64,000 nucleotides of DNA from Siphonodentalium dalli (GCA_032622095.1 CP136061.1:4520505-4584504); one strand, 5' to 3'. Shown: positions 35,516-47,488, numbered from the stretch's first letter. The notes: generated by a model not told the origin, from the sequence alone. Made by a program: numbers and translations.

Positions 35516-38030
35516 ATGTACATCAACCCATTGAAATGGACTATTGATGAGTTATATTGGAACCATTCATTGGCCAAACGACTGATTCCGTAATGATGGA
35601 GTTTTCGTAATATAACTCCATGAGTAATCATATACAATTATCTGGAAAAGTCATTGAATGTTAACAACATGGCAATTCCTTGATTCTTTAGTGTTTTATG
35701 TAGCTATGTTATACAGTATTGTATGACAGATGTGCACTGTTGAGCTGTCAGCTCTAAAGCCATATTCGTGTTTGTGACGGACATTATATAGTCTGCTTAA
35801 CGTACCGTCGCATCAAAACTAAACTGCTTTATCTACATTTTGGCGGGAAAATCAAATATTGGTATATTTCGTTTCGGTGAGGGATTTCCTGTCCGAAAAT
35901 CACCAGATATCGGTCTACCAAATTTGAAAGCAGAGCTTGTGTAAATCTGTTCATCTCAAAATCTCACTTTTTTGACAGCGCTATATTGTTCTATCTCCAC
36001 TGTGAACCAATTAATCTATTTATTTTGTACCACGTGATTATATAAATGTCAGTGCTAAAATGTATCTCTGACCATCAATGAACAAAATAGAACCAAAACT
36101 TGACAGAATGCCAGCGAAGTGACTAGTTTGAAATACTGCTTTTTCGCTCCTTGGTGTGAACATCTTATTTCTAGGATAATAACTTGATTAAAATAACACA
36201 GAAATGGCGTGATTTGGGATTTTTGCAGGTTTATATGATTGAAGAACACAAACAACACTTAAGAACGAAAACAAAAACAGAACAGTAATGTTTACACAAA
36301 TTGTTCTATCTCCAGTTCGTGATTGCACACAAGATATCACATGTTTTGTTTCGAGACTCGTCATATAATAGTATTTTACACCAGCCATCATACCCGCTGT
36401 GTAACATCTTCCAAAACAGAATGAGAAGATGTGAACCGGGGGGACCAAACTTTAAACTCGATTTCCCACAAAAATGAAAATATGGAGAGAACACATTAGT
36501 TCTGACGCGACGATAGCTTTCTATAATATTGCATGGAAATGTTGGCAATATTTCTATCGGTCGATAGTTATCGAAGTTGTGTTTGTCCACTGATTTATAC
36601 CCTGGAATGGCGCTGGCTATAGTATGTTCGCCCTAATTATGTGGTGCTATTCCAGGTGCGAACGATCTGTTGATTATATGAGATTATGGAGTGGAAATAT
36701 AGTGGATCATCTCTGTAACAAGGATAACTGAAACTGTATTTTGTATTCCATCGTGTTACAAGGGAAATTATTTCTCCCCGTGTGGTTGCTGTGATGAGTA
36801 TACTATTTCCTTCATGTGAAAATATTAAGTTAAAGGGGTAATGGCTGTCGTAAAATTTGAGAATGAATTCATTCCGGAGAAATCGCTGATAACGTGATAT
36901 GATGAGCTTATTTATTTGAGGGATTTGGCGGCTAAAACTTCATAAGTAAACTCTAGAGAGTTTGAACCGGGAACATTGAACTTGTCAAGCATTCACATAT
37001 GAGAAAACATACACTGGAAGTGAGCATGTAATTTGCAACACTGAAAAGAAAACATCCAGTAATGTGGCACAATGAATTAGAGCGTCAAACTTATCCTAGT
37101 CATAACTCAGTAGTTTCACGATCCGGTGGTCCAAAGGGTCGATAATGAACTAAACATAACGAAATACTCATGTGCTTTGTAACGATCTAGAGAAGTGATA
37201 GGGAGTGATATTAACTTTTATTGTGTTTTTCACGAAAACGCTCTTTACTGTTTACCACATCAAAACATCCAGAAACGCTCTGTATTGTCCGGTAAAATTG
37301 GAAGCTCCTCGAACAACAAGTAAAATGACTACCGCCCAATAGCCAACGAAACGGGGCAATTCTAGGTAACAACACTTGTGCCCAAACTCATTTGTAAATT
37401 TTGCAAACCCATTTTGCAATGAAGTTAAAAAAAATATGACAATATGATAGACCGAACCAAGACAGATATTAATAAACAAGTGAATATCAGGAACATGTTC
37501 AACAAATAATTACCTTCACAATTAACAATGGCATTATGTATGTCGTATATGTATGGATATATCCATTTAGTATATTAGATCAGATAATACAGCATACATA
37601 GATTGGAGACATGCACCGAAGAAACTCTCTATCTCATTGTCCGGGGAGTGTTAATTAGGCATCATGCATACATGTGTATATGGCTACTGTTTGCCAGTTA
37701 ATCAAGACGACATTGGCAGTTAGTTATCCCGAAAATTGTCGTTGTCCTAGTGAGTCTTATAAGTATGTTATAACATGGTGATAATCGTTTTCTTGAAATC
37801 GCCTCTTGTCAAGGAATCGTGAATATTTTTCGTATACGATTCTCTATGATGTAATGTACACATCAGTGTATTCCGAATATCATTTATATTAATAAATGTA
37901 AGTTTGGTAGAAAACTTTTATTAACAGTTTAATTTGCATGTTGTTGCTCTTCTTCGCTATGCTATGCTTTAATTGTCAAAGCTGCAGATTAATGCAGAAC
38001 ATGGATATATACATATATACAATGGGGTCA
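35516..38030 (-). other. Intron sequence of the SRCR gene, no features seen
   Basis: About 2.5 kb of unique AT-rich sequence between the two SRCR exons. No further SRCR motif (GTVC, DAGVEC) and no repeat family is visible. Short open frames here lack support. Confidence 0.5.
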
Positions 38031-38033
38031 CTT

Positions 38034-38275
38034 ACATTATCATCATCATCATCATCATCATCGAAGTCCCCATCGTCATCATCGTCCTCGACATTGTCTC
38101 ATCATCAGTTTCATCATCATCATCATCATCACCATCCTCATCATCCTCATCATCATAATCATCATCATTGTCCATCATCATCATCATCATCATCATTATC
38201 ATCATTATCGTCATCGCCGTCGTCATCATCATCGTCATCATCATCATCGTCGTCGCTAATCATCTTCATCTTGGC
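38034..38275. repeat. TCA/TCG trinucleotide repeat
   Basis: A long, interrupted (TCA)n/(TCG)n tract inside the SRCR intron. Serine/histidine or aspartate/methionine open frames on the two strands are artefacts of it. Confidence 0.93.
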
Positions 38276-38415
38276 ATCTTAGTGATTGTCGTCCTGGCAA
38301 CGTTTATAACGTCATCATCAATATCGTCGTAATTTGTTTTCTCATTTTGTAGATTAGGTACACATGATGTGTGTTCCTTTATACATAAGTATGATGTATA
38401 CAATCATTAACTTAC

Positions 38416-38712
38416 CCGGACATTCCACCCCAGCATCCTGGGTGTGTTGACAGCTATTTGTTCCCCATCCGTTGTGATTGCAATCCCACACTGAAGTCTC
38501 ATTTCCAGCGCATGTGACTTCGTCCAGCCAGATTGGTCCCGTCCCTTGTCCATAGCTTCTGGCAATACCGCCTTGGAAACCAAGAGTCCTGCACACGATA
38601 GCTGCATCAGTATTATCCCATCCGTTGTTGCACACCGTTCCCCATTGGTCGTCCCTATACACTTCAACTCGACCAGATGCTGTACTATTTCCACCAACTA
38701 ACCGAATATCGC
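38416..38712 (-). CDS. SRCR-domain exon (upstream of the two)
   Basis: A 297-bp exon encoding a full SRCR domain of about 99 residues. An acceptor (attttag) precedes 38712 and a donor (G|GTAAGT) follows 38416 on the minus strand. Both borders are phase 1, matching the exon at 34822. Motifs: DIRLVGGN, SGRVEVY, DQWGTVCNNGWD, AAIVCRTLGF, GPIWLDEVTCAGNE, VWDCNHNGWG and DAGVEC. It has six cysteines. It is closely similar to the other exon, so the pair looks like a domain duplication separated by a 3.3-kb intron. It is transcribed leftward, so this exon comes first. Confidence 0.92.
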
Positions 38713-38901
38713 CTAAAATGGAACACACATGAAGTCGTTTAGTATCAAGCAAGTATGTGTATGTATATTTATTTTGTTGCTATTATTTTTGTAATGTGTT
38801 GGCCGTGCGCTCTCATGTGTACACATATGTTGTAGATATTGCTAGACATCTACTTCTATTTATAACACGCCAATCAGCCCTCGGCCAATTGAAGAAATCT
38901 A

Positions 38902-39318
38902 ATGAGGTTCGGTGACCGACCTTTATTTACTGTAAAATCTTTTAGTCGTCGCCTGTTCTATCAAACGGTCTGTCGTGATCATAATACAATTCTGTATTAT
39001 ATTCGCGGCGCAGAGCTTGATGACCAATTATATGCATTCCCGATCATTCAAACAAATAATTGGTTCAGCGAGGTGAGCATTACTAACATGGGCTGTGATA
39101 CCATGTTTTTCACAACAAGCAAATGGAGGGACCAAGCGACATGGAAAACAGGAACGAAACATCATGCCAAAGAAGATATAAACGTTAATAAAATGAAATC
39201 AGAACAGTTTGTAATAGCAAATATACTATACAAAATCTTCAGATCGATGGGGTGGTATATTCGGACGGATTGCATGGGCATTTGCTTTGTCGGGGAAATC
39301 TTGAAATTACTATCCTGA
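38902..39318 (+). CDS. Hypothetical single-exon protein, 138 aa
   Basis: The frame runs from ATG 38902 to TGA 39318. I do not recognise the product. It is of mixed composition, slightly basic and without an obvious signal peptide. The C-terminal third looks helical (region KMKSEQFVIANILYKIF, then a Cys/Gly-containing hydrophobic stretch). Two CCAAT words (about 38870 and 38885) precede it, and AATAAA (39353-39358) follows the stop by 35 bp, which is mild support for a real intronless gene. It lies upstream of the SRCR exon on the opposite strand. It could equally be a chance open frame. Confidence 0.3.
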   Translation: MRFGDRPLFTVKSFSRRLFYQTVCRDHNTILYYIRGAELDDQLYAFPIIQTNNWFSEVSITNMGCDTMFFTTSKWRDQATWKTGTKHHAKEDINVNKMKSEQFVIANILYKIFRSMGWYIRTDCMGICFVGEILKLLS

Positions 39319-39358
39319 ACAGTGGCAAATTTAGACCCCCACTCACCAACACAATAAA

Positions 39359-40100
39359 AAATGCAACCAACGACAGCCCGTTGTACAGCACAGGCAACAA
39401 CTAACAGACATTCAGAATAAAAAGGTCGATAACCGGATCCCATTGGATAACTTGCGTCGGTCGAAAGTGCTGCTTGTGATATTATAAATCCGGCTTCGGA
39501 TGTATATGTAATACATACATCCGATACGTAGAAATAATCACAATAGAAGAGAAGAGTAGTGGGATACTCTTTAATTAATCCACGATCAACACACAAATAG
39601 ATATAAATATAGTTCACTGAAATACTGAAGATGGAGCGCAAGGCGTTTTCCCGTGTGGATGTACACCAATGTATTGGTCGAGGGCGGTAGAATAACTGTA
39701 AACACATACTCCATTATAAGATATGTGACAATGCGTTGAAATGTACGACCCTGTACGACCCTGAATTCTCGTGATATATTATGGCAATACAGGTATAAAT
39801 TCCAGGTCATATGTGGTGGAAATTCAGTTCGTTGTTATCACGGATGACCTGATATACATTAGGCTGATCGGGGAAGAGGGGTTCCTAAATTTGGACCTCA
39901 CATCAACCACGGCGCCACGACCACTTCAAGACCCTTCCAGTCCGCAATTTCATTTCAATGCGATTTCGGCAGGAAGACAGTCTTGCCAGATTATGCCACC
40001 CCCCACATTATACGACAGAATTATCCATAATTGTCATCATTATTATGTAATATGTATGTGCAGGGACGTGGCTAGAGGGTCTCCGTTGGGGGTGTCCACC
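39359..40100. other. Unique sequence
   Basis: Contains a short palindrome cggatgtatatgtaatacat...atccg (about 39498-39523). The 181-codon minus-strand frame 39162-39707 begins at a non-ATG codon and overlaps the plus-strand frame; I do not call it. Confidence 0.4.
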
Positions 40101-40104
40101 TTGA

Positions 40105-40960
40105 TAATTCCAACTGCACCCCCCTTGAATCAAATCAAACCAGAGCCAAGGTTGTGAATAATTCCATTTTCACCCCACCTCCTTGAATCAAACAAGGTTG
40201 TGCATAATTCAATTTGCACGCCCCCCTTGAATCAAACCAAAACACCCTTTGAATCAAACCAAAGGTGTTTGCATAATTTCATTCCCCCATTGCACCTAAC
40301 TGTTCACAGGCCTAATAGCCTATTTATAAACCATGGTTCTATCTACCCGGTAAGATAATATTCATATATTTTGAACCTGAAAATTGCACAAATCCTAACA
40401 TCTACTGGTATAACTCCAGACAAATGCACACGACTACGGGCAATAGAACAGGACACACCGGGCCGACCATAGTTGTTCGGCCCGGTGTGAGAAAATTTTG
40501 AAAACTAAACAAGAAAACCGCAAAATCCTAGCGTGTAGACTGACCTCAAGCTTTCCTAGTGTTGGAAATTTCAAACCTCATACTCTCCCTTAGTTGTTTT
40601 TTATTGGCCACGGGGAGGGACCAGGACACACCGGGCGGACCATGGTTCGTCGGGTGTGCGAAAATCGCAAAATCCTGGCATCTAGACTAGCCTCAAGCAT
40701 TCATAGAGTTCGAAATTTCCAACTGATGACAAATCCAGTGACAATTGTGACCAAATGTAGGACAATATTATTTTCTTAAATTAACTATAAGTTTTTGACT
40801 GGCCACGGGGAGGGACCAGGACACAAGCGTTCCAAGTGTTGGAAATTTCCAACCTGACACCCCTAAGGTTGGAAAATTTCTAACTGATGCCCATTTCAGT
40901 CCAAAAGTTTTATCAAAAGAAGGAAAATATGCAAATATTGGTCCAAATAAATTGTTTGAA
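40105..40960. repeat. Degenerate tandem repeats with a 13-bp hairpin
   Basis: 40105-40300 repeats cccccttgaatcaaaccaaa and ggttgtgcataattcaattt. 40437-40900 holds about three ~180-bp repeats marked by ggccacggggagggaccagg and gttggaaatttccaac. A perfect stem CACACCGGGCCGA/TCGGCCCGGTGTG lies at 40454-40489. Confidence 0.65.
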
Positions 40961-41663
40961 AATCAAACTACAAGAACATTTTCAACCTATTGTTGGTGTG
41001 AAATTTGCAACTAATGTTGTGTCAGGTATGAAATTTCCAACTGTTGAAAATTTTGACCAAAGTTGGGGGGTGAGACACGTCTCTGTGTATGTGTATTGGA
41101 AATAATATATCCTATCCTATCCTATCCAGGCCTATCACCTCTTTGGGTTTAGGAAATCCGACATAAGGTTGGTGTGCTCGCTCAAATCGAAACAAAGTCG
41201 ACACGGTGATGTCGGTGGGTGTGCCAAATATTCTTTTAGTACCACCAAATCCATGTCAGTCGTGTATTTTTGGCGAGTGGTTTCATAGTGCACTTCTTTA
41301 TATTACTGCAAGGTCTTGTGTCGCAGCCAGCTATGACAATATATCCGTTGTGAATAGCGATCTTATTTCGCGGGAAGCTCGAGATTCACGACGACGAGTA
41401 GAGTGATTGCCAATCTAAACTGCACACAGAGGTCGTAGCTCAATATATAACTGGATGGTTTGCATGATATACATATACAGTCTCGAACGGAGTAAAGTGA
41501 TATATTGCAGAAAATAAATTTCAGGTGTTATTTGAGCTTATTAGAAACCATGAAATCGTAACCGTTATTGCGGATAGTAAAATACGACAACGATTAGAAA
41601 GTACACAACTGTTGGTGACGTAGTACCCTATCCGTATCCGTAATCGCAAACGTGAGTTTTGCG
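40961..41663. other. Unique sequence before satellite block 2
   Basis: Contains a short (tatcc)n tract near 41110. No gene is recognised. Confidence 0.4.
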
Positions 41664-41977
41664 AAAGGTCTCTAATAACAGCATACTGGCATACTGAATC
41701 AGATGACCTACGACTAAACACACAATCAGACGTGAACATCGAGGCTTATATAAAGGTATCTAATAACAGGATACTGACATACTGAATCAGATAACCTACG
41801 ACTAAAAACTGGCATACTGTGTTCACTGGCATACTGAATCAGATGACCTACGACTAAACACATAATTAGAAGTGAACAATGAAGCTTATATAAAGGTATC
41901 TAATAACAGCATACTGTCATACTGAAGAGATGACCTACGACTAAACACATAATAATCAGAAGTGAACAGTGAGGCTT
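41664..41977 (+). repeat. 88-bp satellite, block 2 (about 3.5 monomers)
   Basis: Same satellite as block 1 and in the same orientation. It begins exactly at aaaggtctct, with one truncated monomer, and stops after gaggctt. Confidence 0.9.
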
Positions 41978-42107
41978 CGAGAAGATACTGTCTAAAACAT
42001 TTCACGGCACCGGTTGTCACCCTCTTGGTATTTGTGGCATCCTTTGTGTCCAACAACCCTTTTATATATTCCTCGGAAGGTTTCGTGAATCGAGCCATGG
42101 TGAACAC
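41978..42107 (-). pseudogene. Crypton/DUF3504-like N-terminal coding fragment
   Basis: Read leftward from ATG 42107, this encodes about 43 residues with MARFTKPSEEYIKGLL, then KDATNTKRVT and VKCFRQYL. The pattern (acidic helix, NTKR, then CFRxYL) is what I know from the start of the tyrosine-recombinase-like domain in Crypton transposons and their domesticated relatives (KCTD/ZMYM/QRICH1-type, DUF3504). It is cut off precisely where satellite block 2 begins, without a splice donor. It is probably a fragment of a Crypton-like element or gene trapped inside the satellite. The family assignment rests on motif memory only. Confidence 0.45.
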
Positions 42108-42434
42108 TCATCTGCGCTGAACAGACCGCGGGAAAAATGTTGCGAAAGTATTTACTATGGGAGGTAATTCTATTAATAGTTCTAACAGAAGGAATTTCCG
42201 ATATTTTAATTAATAGTAAACGGACACCGCGGGATGGGTTTTTCTGAAAGCGTTTGGTGTTTAGTGAGAACTCGGCAACGATGGGTGATGGGACCCACCT
42301 CGATAGAAGTATTGCTACCTAAAACACACCGGGCGACAGTGTACTTGTCGCCCGGTCACCCGCGACAGCGTGATTTGTCGCCCGCCATGTGATGCGGTTC
42401 CAGCCAATAGAAAGTGGAGGTTGTGGGTAGCAGG
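42108..42434. other. Rest of the insertion between satellite blocks 2 and 3
   Basis: Unique sequence that includes a hairpin ACCGGGCGACA/TGTCGCCCGGT (42328-42356). With the preceding fragment it forms a ~457-bp insertion. The satellite words before it (gtgaacagtgaggctt) and after it (gtgacaatgaggctt) are nearly the same. Confidence 0.5.
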
Positions 42435-44145
42435 GTGACAATGAGGCTTATATAAAGGTATCTAATAACAGCATACTGAATCAGATGCCCACTGAATCAG
42501 ATGACCTATGACTAAACACATAATCAGAAGTGAACATTGAGGCTTAATAGTCTCTAATAACAGTATGCTGGAATACTGAATCAGATGACCTACGACTAAA
42601 CACATAATTAGAAGTGAACACTGAGGCCTATATAAAGGTATCTAATAACAGCATGCTGGTATACTGAATCAGATCACCTACGACTAAACACAAAATCAGA
42701 AGTGAACATTGAGGCTTATGTAAAGGTCTCTAAAAACAGCATACTGGCATAATGAATCAGATGACCTACGACTAAATACATAAACAGAAGTGAACATTGA
42801 GGCTTATATAGAGGTCTCTAATAACAGCATGCTGGCATACTGAATCAGATCACCTACGACTAAACACAAAATCAGAAGTGAACATTTAGGCTTATATAAA
42901 GGTCTCTAATAACAGCATGCTGGCATACTGAATCAGATGACATACGACAAAACACATAATCAGAAGTGAACATTGAGGCTCATATAAAGGTATCTAATAA
43001 CAGCATTCTGACATACTGAATCAGATGACCTACGACTAAGCACATAATAATCAGAAGTGAACAGTGAGGCTTATATAAAGGTATCTAATAACAGCATGCT
43101 GGCATACTGAATCAGATGACCTACAACTAAACACATAATCAGAAGTGAACATTGAGGCTTATACAAAGGTCTCTAATAAAACCATGCTGGTATACTGAAT
43201 CAGATCACATACGACTAAACACATAATCAAAAGTGAGCATTGAGGCTTATATAAAGGTATCTAATAACAGCATTCTGACATACTGAATCAGATGACCTAC
43301 GACTAAGCACATAATAATCAGAAGTGAACAGTGAGGCTTATATAAAGGTATCTAATAACAGCATGCTGGCATACTGAATCAGATGACCTACGACTAAACA
43401 CATAATCAGAAGTGAACATTGAGGCTTATATAAAGGTCTCTAATAAAACCATGCTGGTATACTGAATCAGATCACATACGACTAAACTCATAATCAAAAG
43501 TGAGCATTGAGGCTTATATACAGGTATCTAATAACAGCATGCTGGCAGACTGAATCAGATGACGTACGACTAAACACATAATCACAAGCGAACATTGAGT
43601 CTTATACATGTATAACGGTCTCTAACAACAGCATGCTGGCATACTGAATCAGATGACCTACGACTAAACACATAATCAGACGTGAACATTGAGGCTTATA
43701 TAAAGGTCTCTAATAACAGCATGCTGGCATACTGAATCAGATGACCTACGACTAAACACATAATCAGAAGTGAACATTGAGGCTTATATAAAGGTCTCTA
43801 ATAACAGCATGCTGGCATACTGAATCAGATGACGTACGACTAAACACATAATCACAAGCGAACATTGAGTCTTATACATGTATAACGGTCTCTAACAACA
43901 GCATGCTGGCATACTGAATCAGATAACCTACGACTAAACACATAATCAGAAGTGAACATTGAGGCTTATATAAAGGTCTCTAATAACAGCATGCTGGCAT
44001 ACTGAATCAGATGACCTACGACTAAACACATAATCAGAAGTGAACATTGAGGCTTATATAAAGGTCTCTAATAACAGTATGCTGACAGACTGAATCAGAT
44101 GACCTACGACTAAACACATAATTAGAAGTGAACATTGAGTCTTAT
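42435..44145 (+). repeat. 88-bp satellite, block 3 (about 19 monomers)
   Basis: Same family and orientation. Some variants recur every three monomers (about 264-270 bp): gcattctgacatactg at about 43002 and 43270, and gacgtacgac at 43561 and 43831. The block ends with the variant gagtcttat, as block 1 does. Confidence 0.93.
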
Positions 44146-45189
44146 AGTAACCACCCCAGTGGGTGTTTATACCTAAATGCATGTGTATTATGACGTCATA
44201 TAATTTTTATATATTTCTATATACCATGAGAGAAATTACCGTGTACGTTTATTTGTGAATTTAACACGTGACTTCCGGGTGGTGACTGCGCAGAATCCAG
44301 CAGAAACTACAGGGTGCTCCGATATAACGGACGAATATGCAGACAACAACAACAACTGATCAAATTCATTCCCAGATTCTAGAATGTACCCGACTTTCAA
44401 GTTTAGCCTATTCAGTTCTTTCTGAGGATTAATTACAGCCTTTTCATCTGATAAAAAACATTGGTATATCACCTGGCATAATAATTAATTACCCCCCGTC
44501 AAGCGACCGTCCTGTCAGTGTCATCCGGCTTACGGCAGTTACTTGATCGGAAATTACTTCCGTATATCCCATAGACCGATAAGGCCTTCACCTTCGCTTC
44601 ATGGCAAACAATTTTCACAAATGTACGAGTGTACGTAGATTAATTAATCGCTTGATTTCGTGACAATCGACAGTTACTGCGTTAGGCTTCACTGTAAACT
44701 GTTACAGACAACAATGATCAAGATTCCAGAATCATTCAATCAACCAAAAAGTTCGAAGTTCAAAGAAAGATAAAAAAAATGAAAGAACGAATTCTGTGTT
44801 ACGTGTAAATTGTGATACTAAAATTGTAGTATGTTTCCTAGTTACCATCTTCAACTTCAACTTAAGTTCAAGGAATTGATATCTGATGAGGATTCTTGTG
44901 GAGTTGTGAACACAACAACACAATGCGTGCTCCTGGAGGCATTTTTCTCCAAATCCCAGATTTTTTTAAAGGTAGGTCTGTTTGCTTTAAATTAAAAATT
45001 AAATTTTTATTATTATTTCATTTAATCATTTTTGATCATTTGACAATTTGTCGTGGTCATTCGTTGGTCATCAGTGTCACAGTCAGTGTGTTTGTCGTCA
45101 TTCGTGTTTGGTTGTCGTCTGTCGTTTTTCGTCCTTGGTAGTTTGTCGTCGTGTTTATTGTTGGTCGTTTGTTTTCATCCTTTGTTCAT
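44146..45189. other. Unique sequence
   Basis: No gene is recognised. The 78-codon minus-strand frame at 44236-44472 lacks a family signature. Confidence 0.4.
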
Positions 45190-45345
45190 TTGTGATCAGT
45201 CGTGGTTTTTGTGGCAAGTACACCGCAGCCCAAATGTAGTTAGCCAGTGGAGCCGCGGTGTACAATGTAGTGCATTTCGGCCGCAGTGGCAATGCTAACT
45301 GCACCGTGGTCAACTGGAAACTTGTTTTGTCCAGCAGGGTACATT
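45190..45345 (-). repeat. Fragment of the GACAAAACAAG-TIR MITE family
   Basis: gcaagtacaccgcagccc ... ggaaacttgttttgtccagcagggtaca is the inverted counterpart of the left end of the element at 47112. It is truncated on its left side. Confidence 0.6.
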
Positions 45346-45454
45346 ATATCCCGTAGATTTGGACTAGGATTACCTAAGCACAAACCAGGCGAAAAAAAAA
45401 TACATGTACTGTACATAGGTTACACATAATTTTGAAACCTGCAGGCCTGGGTCG

Positions 45455-45775
45455 ATGTGTTTGTCATCAAGACATTTTTCGTCATCGATCATTCGACATC
45501 GTGTTCATCTTTGGCTGTTTGTTTTTCGTCATCAGTAATTTTTCGTCATCGATTGTTCGACATCGTGCTAGTCGTTGGCCATTTGTTTTTCGTCATCAGT
45601 CATTTTTTGTCATCAGTCGGTATTTTTCTTCGTTGTTGTTTGTTGCCATTTGCCATCGTCATCCTCGCCATTTATCTGTCATTTGCCACCATTCGTCAGC
45701 CGGTGTGTTTTTTCGTCAGTTGTTTTTCATCATCGGTCATTTGTTCATCGGTTGTTTTTCGGAAATTATGTCTGT
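45455..45775 (+). repeat. Degenerate TTTTTCGTCATCGNTCATTCG repeat
   Basis: Irregular repeats of tttttcgtcatcg and catttgttttcgtcatc, echoed at 45045-45200. This explains the Val/Phe/Ser-rich open frames in three registers. No gene. Confidence 0.7.
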
Positions 45776-45789
45776 GTGTGGGACCACTT

Positions 45790-46132
45790 AACTGCGGTGC
45801 GGTTTATAGCATTGCCACCGCAGCTGAAATGCAACTACACCGCGGCGCCACCGGCTAACAGTTGGGTCGTGATTTAATTGCCATTCGGCATGGTGTATTT
45901 GCCACGGTGTACTTTCATCAAACTGAAAAAAGACAATACAAACCAGAAATCTAACCACGGTGTACATGCCATTCGACCGTGAGGGAAGTTGCCTTTCGGC
46001 CGCAGTGAACTTGCCGTTTGGCCGCAATGTACTTGCCGTTCGGCTGCGGTGCTCAACTGCAGTTACAAACTCACCGCAGCCGAACAGCAAATACACTGCG
46101 GTGCCAATGGATACTTGTTTTGTCCAGCGGGG
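45790..46132 (+). repeat. MITE copy, left end missing
   Basis: Direct copy of the interior and right end of the element at 47112-47486 (aaactgaaaaaagacaatac, aatctaaccacggtgtacat and others), ending cttgttttgtccagcggg then TA (46133-46134). Its left terminal repeat is absent. Confidence 0.65.
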
Positions 46133-46474
46133 TACATGTATTGTATGTCTACTTAGATCCCGGAAATGGGCGGGTCCAATTTCATGAGTGACCATGTCCT
46201 TGACCATGACCTCGCTCATATACATGTAGGTACATAGAACTTCTGTCTCTGTGTGTTATAGACTTGAAAACTGCACGACTGATCGGACTAACATTTGGTA
46301 TTAATGTACCAAAGGCCTACTTTGATCCCGGGAACTATATGGGTGGGTCCAATTTCATATGCGACTGTGTCCTTGACTGCGACCTCGATATATACTCATA
46401 CATTGTACATGTATACCGGTTGGCAACGTTGTTCCCTAAAGAGCCCGGATGAAGTCAGGCACATCAGCTAAGTG

Positions 46475-47105
46475 TACCGGTACAGACTTTCATTTTTGAG
46501 GCGCGCGATCGCTCTTGCGCACCATCGCACGGCTAAAACTGAAAACCAGCGAGCGATCGATTGCGCATCTAGGCCAAATACAGAGAGCGAACCTGATAAC
46601 GCTATTATCAGTGTCTACCCAGACGAGGTCACACGGTGTGACTGTGACGTGTCAAATGCACTATCTGTCTGAGACTGAATGATTCGAAGCTAAAAATACA
46701 TTTCTATGTACCGGTATGGCTTATGACGTCACATAAATTCCTCGAAAATCAAATCGAGACCACGTGGCCGGGAGATGTTGATATTTATTCTGTCTGCTTG
46801 GAATCTGAGTATTAAATTGATTCCTTATTAATTATTATGAATTACATTTAATATAGGAGCATGTAGAATATAAAACATAGTGTGTAACATTCACTTGTGC
46901 TTATGGATAGCGGATTAAGCAGTGTTAAACCATCAAAGAGATTCACTGGACATCGATCGTGAGTTAACAAATTCAATTTACGCGGCATTTATGAATGTAT
47001 TTCCGCTGTTTATTTTATCTTGATAGAAACCGCGCGCCTGGCCAAAACCCAGCGAGCGGGACTCTGCGCGCCTACATTTTCTAAAAATGAAAGTCTGCCG
47101 GTATA
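46475..47105. mobile_element. MITE-like element with CAGACTTTCATTTTT termini
   Basis: The left end taccggtacagactttcatt is the inverse of the right end (aatgaaagtctgccggta). Next to each end are GC-rich cgcgcg blocks and shared gcgagcg words. About 630 bp, no coding sequence. It abuts the next MITE by a few bases. Confidence 0.6.
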
Positions 47106-47111
47106 CATGTA

Positions 47112-47486
47112 CCCTGCTTGACAAAACAAGTGTCCACCTAACCGCGGTGCAGTTAGCGTTGCCACCGCGACTGAAATGCAACTACACCGCGGCTCCACCG
47201 ACTAACTACAATTGGGTCGCGGTGTACTTGCCGTTCAGCCATGGTGTAGTTGCCACGGTGTACGTTCATTAAACTGAAAAAAGACGATACAAACCAGAAA
47301 TCTAACCACGGTGTACATGCCGTTCGGCTGCAGTGTAGTTGCCTTTCGGCCGCAGTGTAGTTGCTGTTGGGCCACGGTGTACTTGCCGTTCGGCCGCGTT
47401 GCTCAATTGCAGTTACAAACTCTGACACCGCGACCGAACGGCAAATACACCGCGATGCCAATGGACACTTGTTTTGTCCAGCGGGG
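47112..47486. mobile_element. TA-flanked MITE, 375 bp
   Basis: Termini are ccctgcttgacaaaacaagt and the inverse (acttgttttgtccagcgggg). TA flanks both ends (47110-47111 and 47487-47488), as in Tc1/mariner-type insertion. The interior is made of ccgcggtgtacttgccgttc-type short repeats. Related partial copies are at 45190 and 45790. Confidence 0.65.
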
Positions 47487-47488
47487 TA

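Noticed and set aside
36055..37479. Several 67-94-codon minus-strand frames in the SRCR intron
   Set aside because: No SRCR motifs, no flanking splice sites that fit phase 1, and no family signature.
37938..38282. Poly-serine/histidine protein and its Asp/Met-rich antisense
   Set aside because: A product of the TCA/TCG trinucleotide tract inside an intron.
39162..39707. 181-codon minus-strand frame
   Set aside because: Starts at a non-ATG codon, overlaps the plus-strand 138-codon frame and shows no domain.
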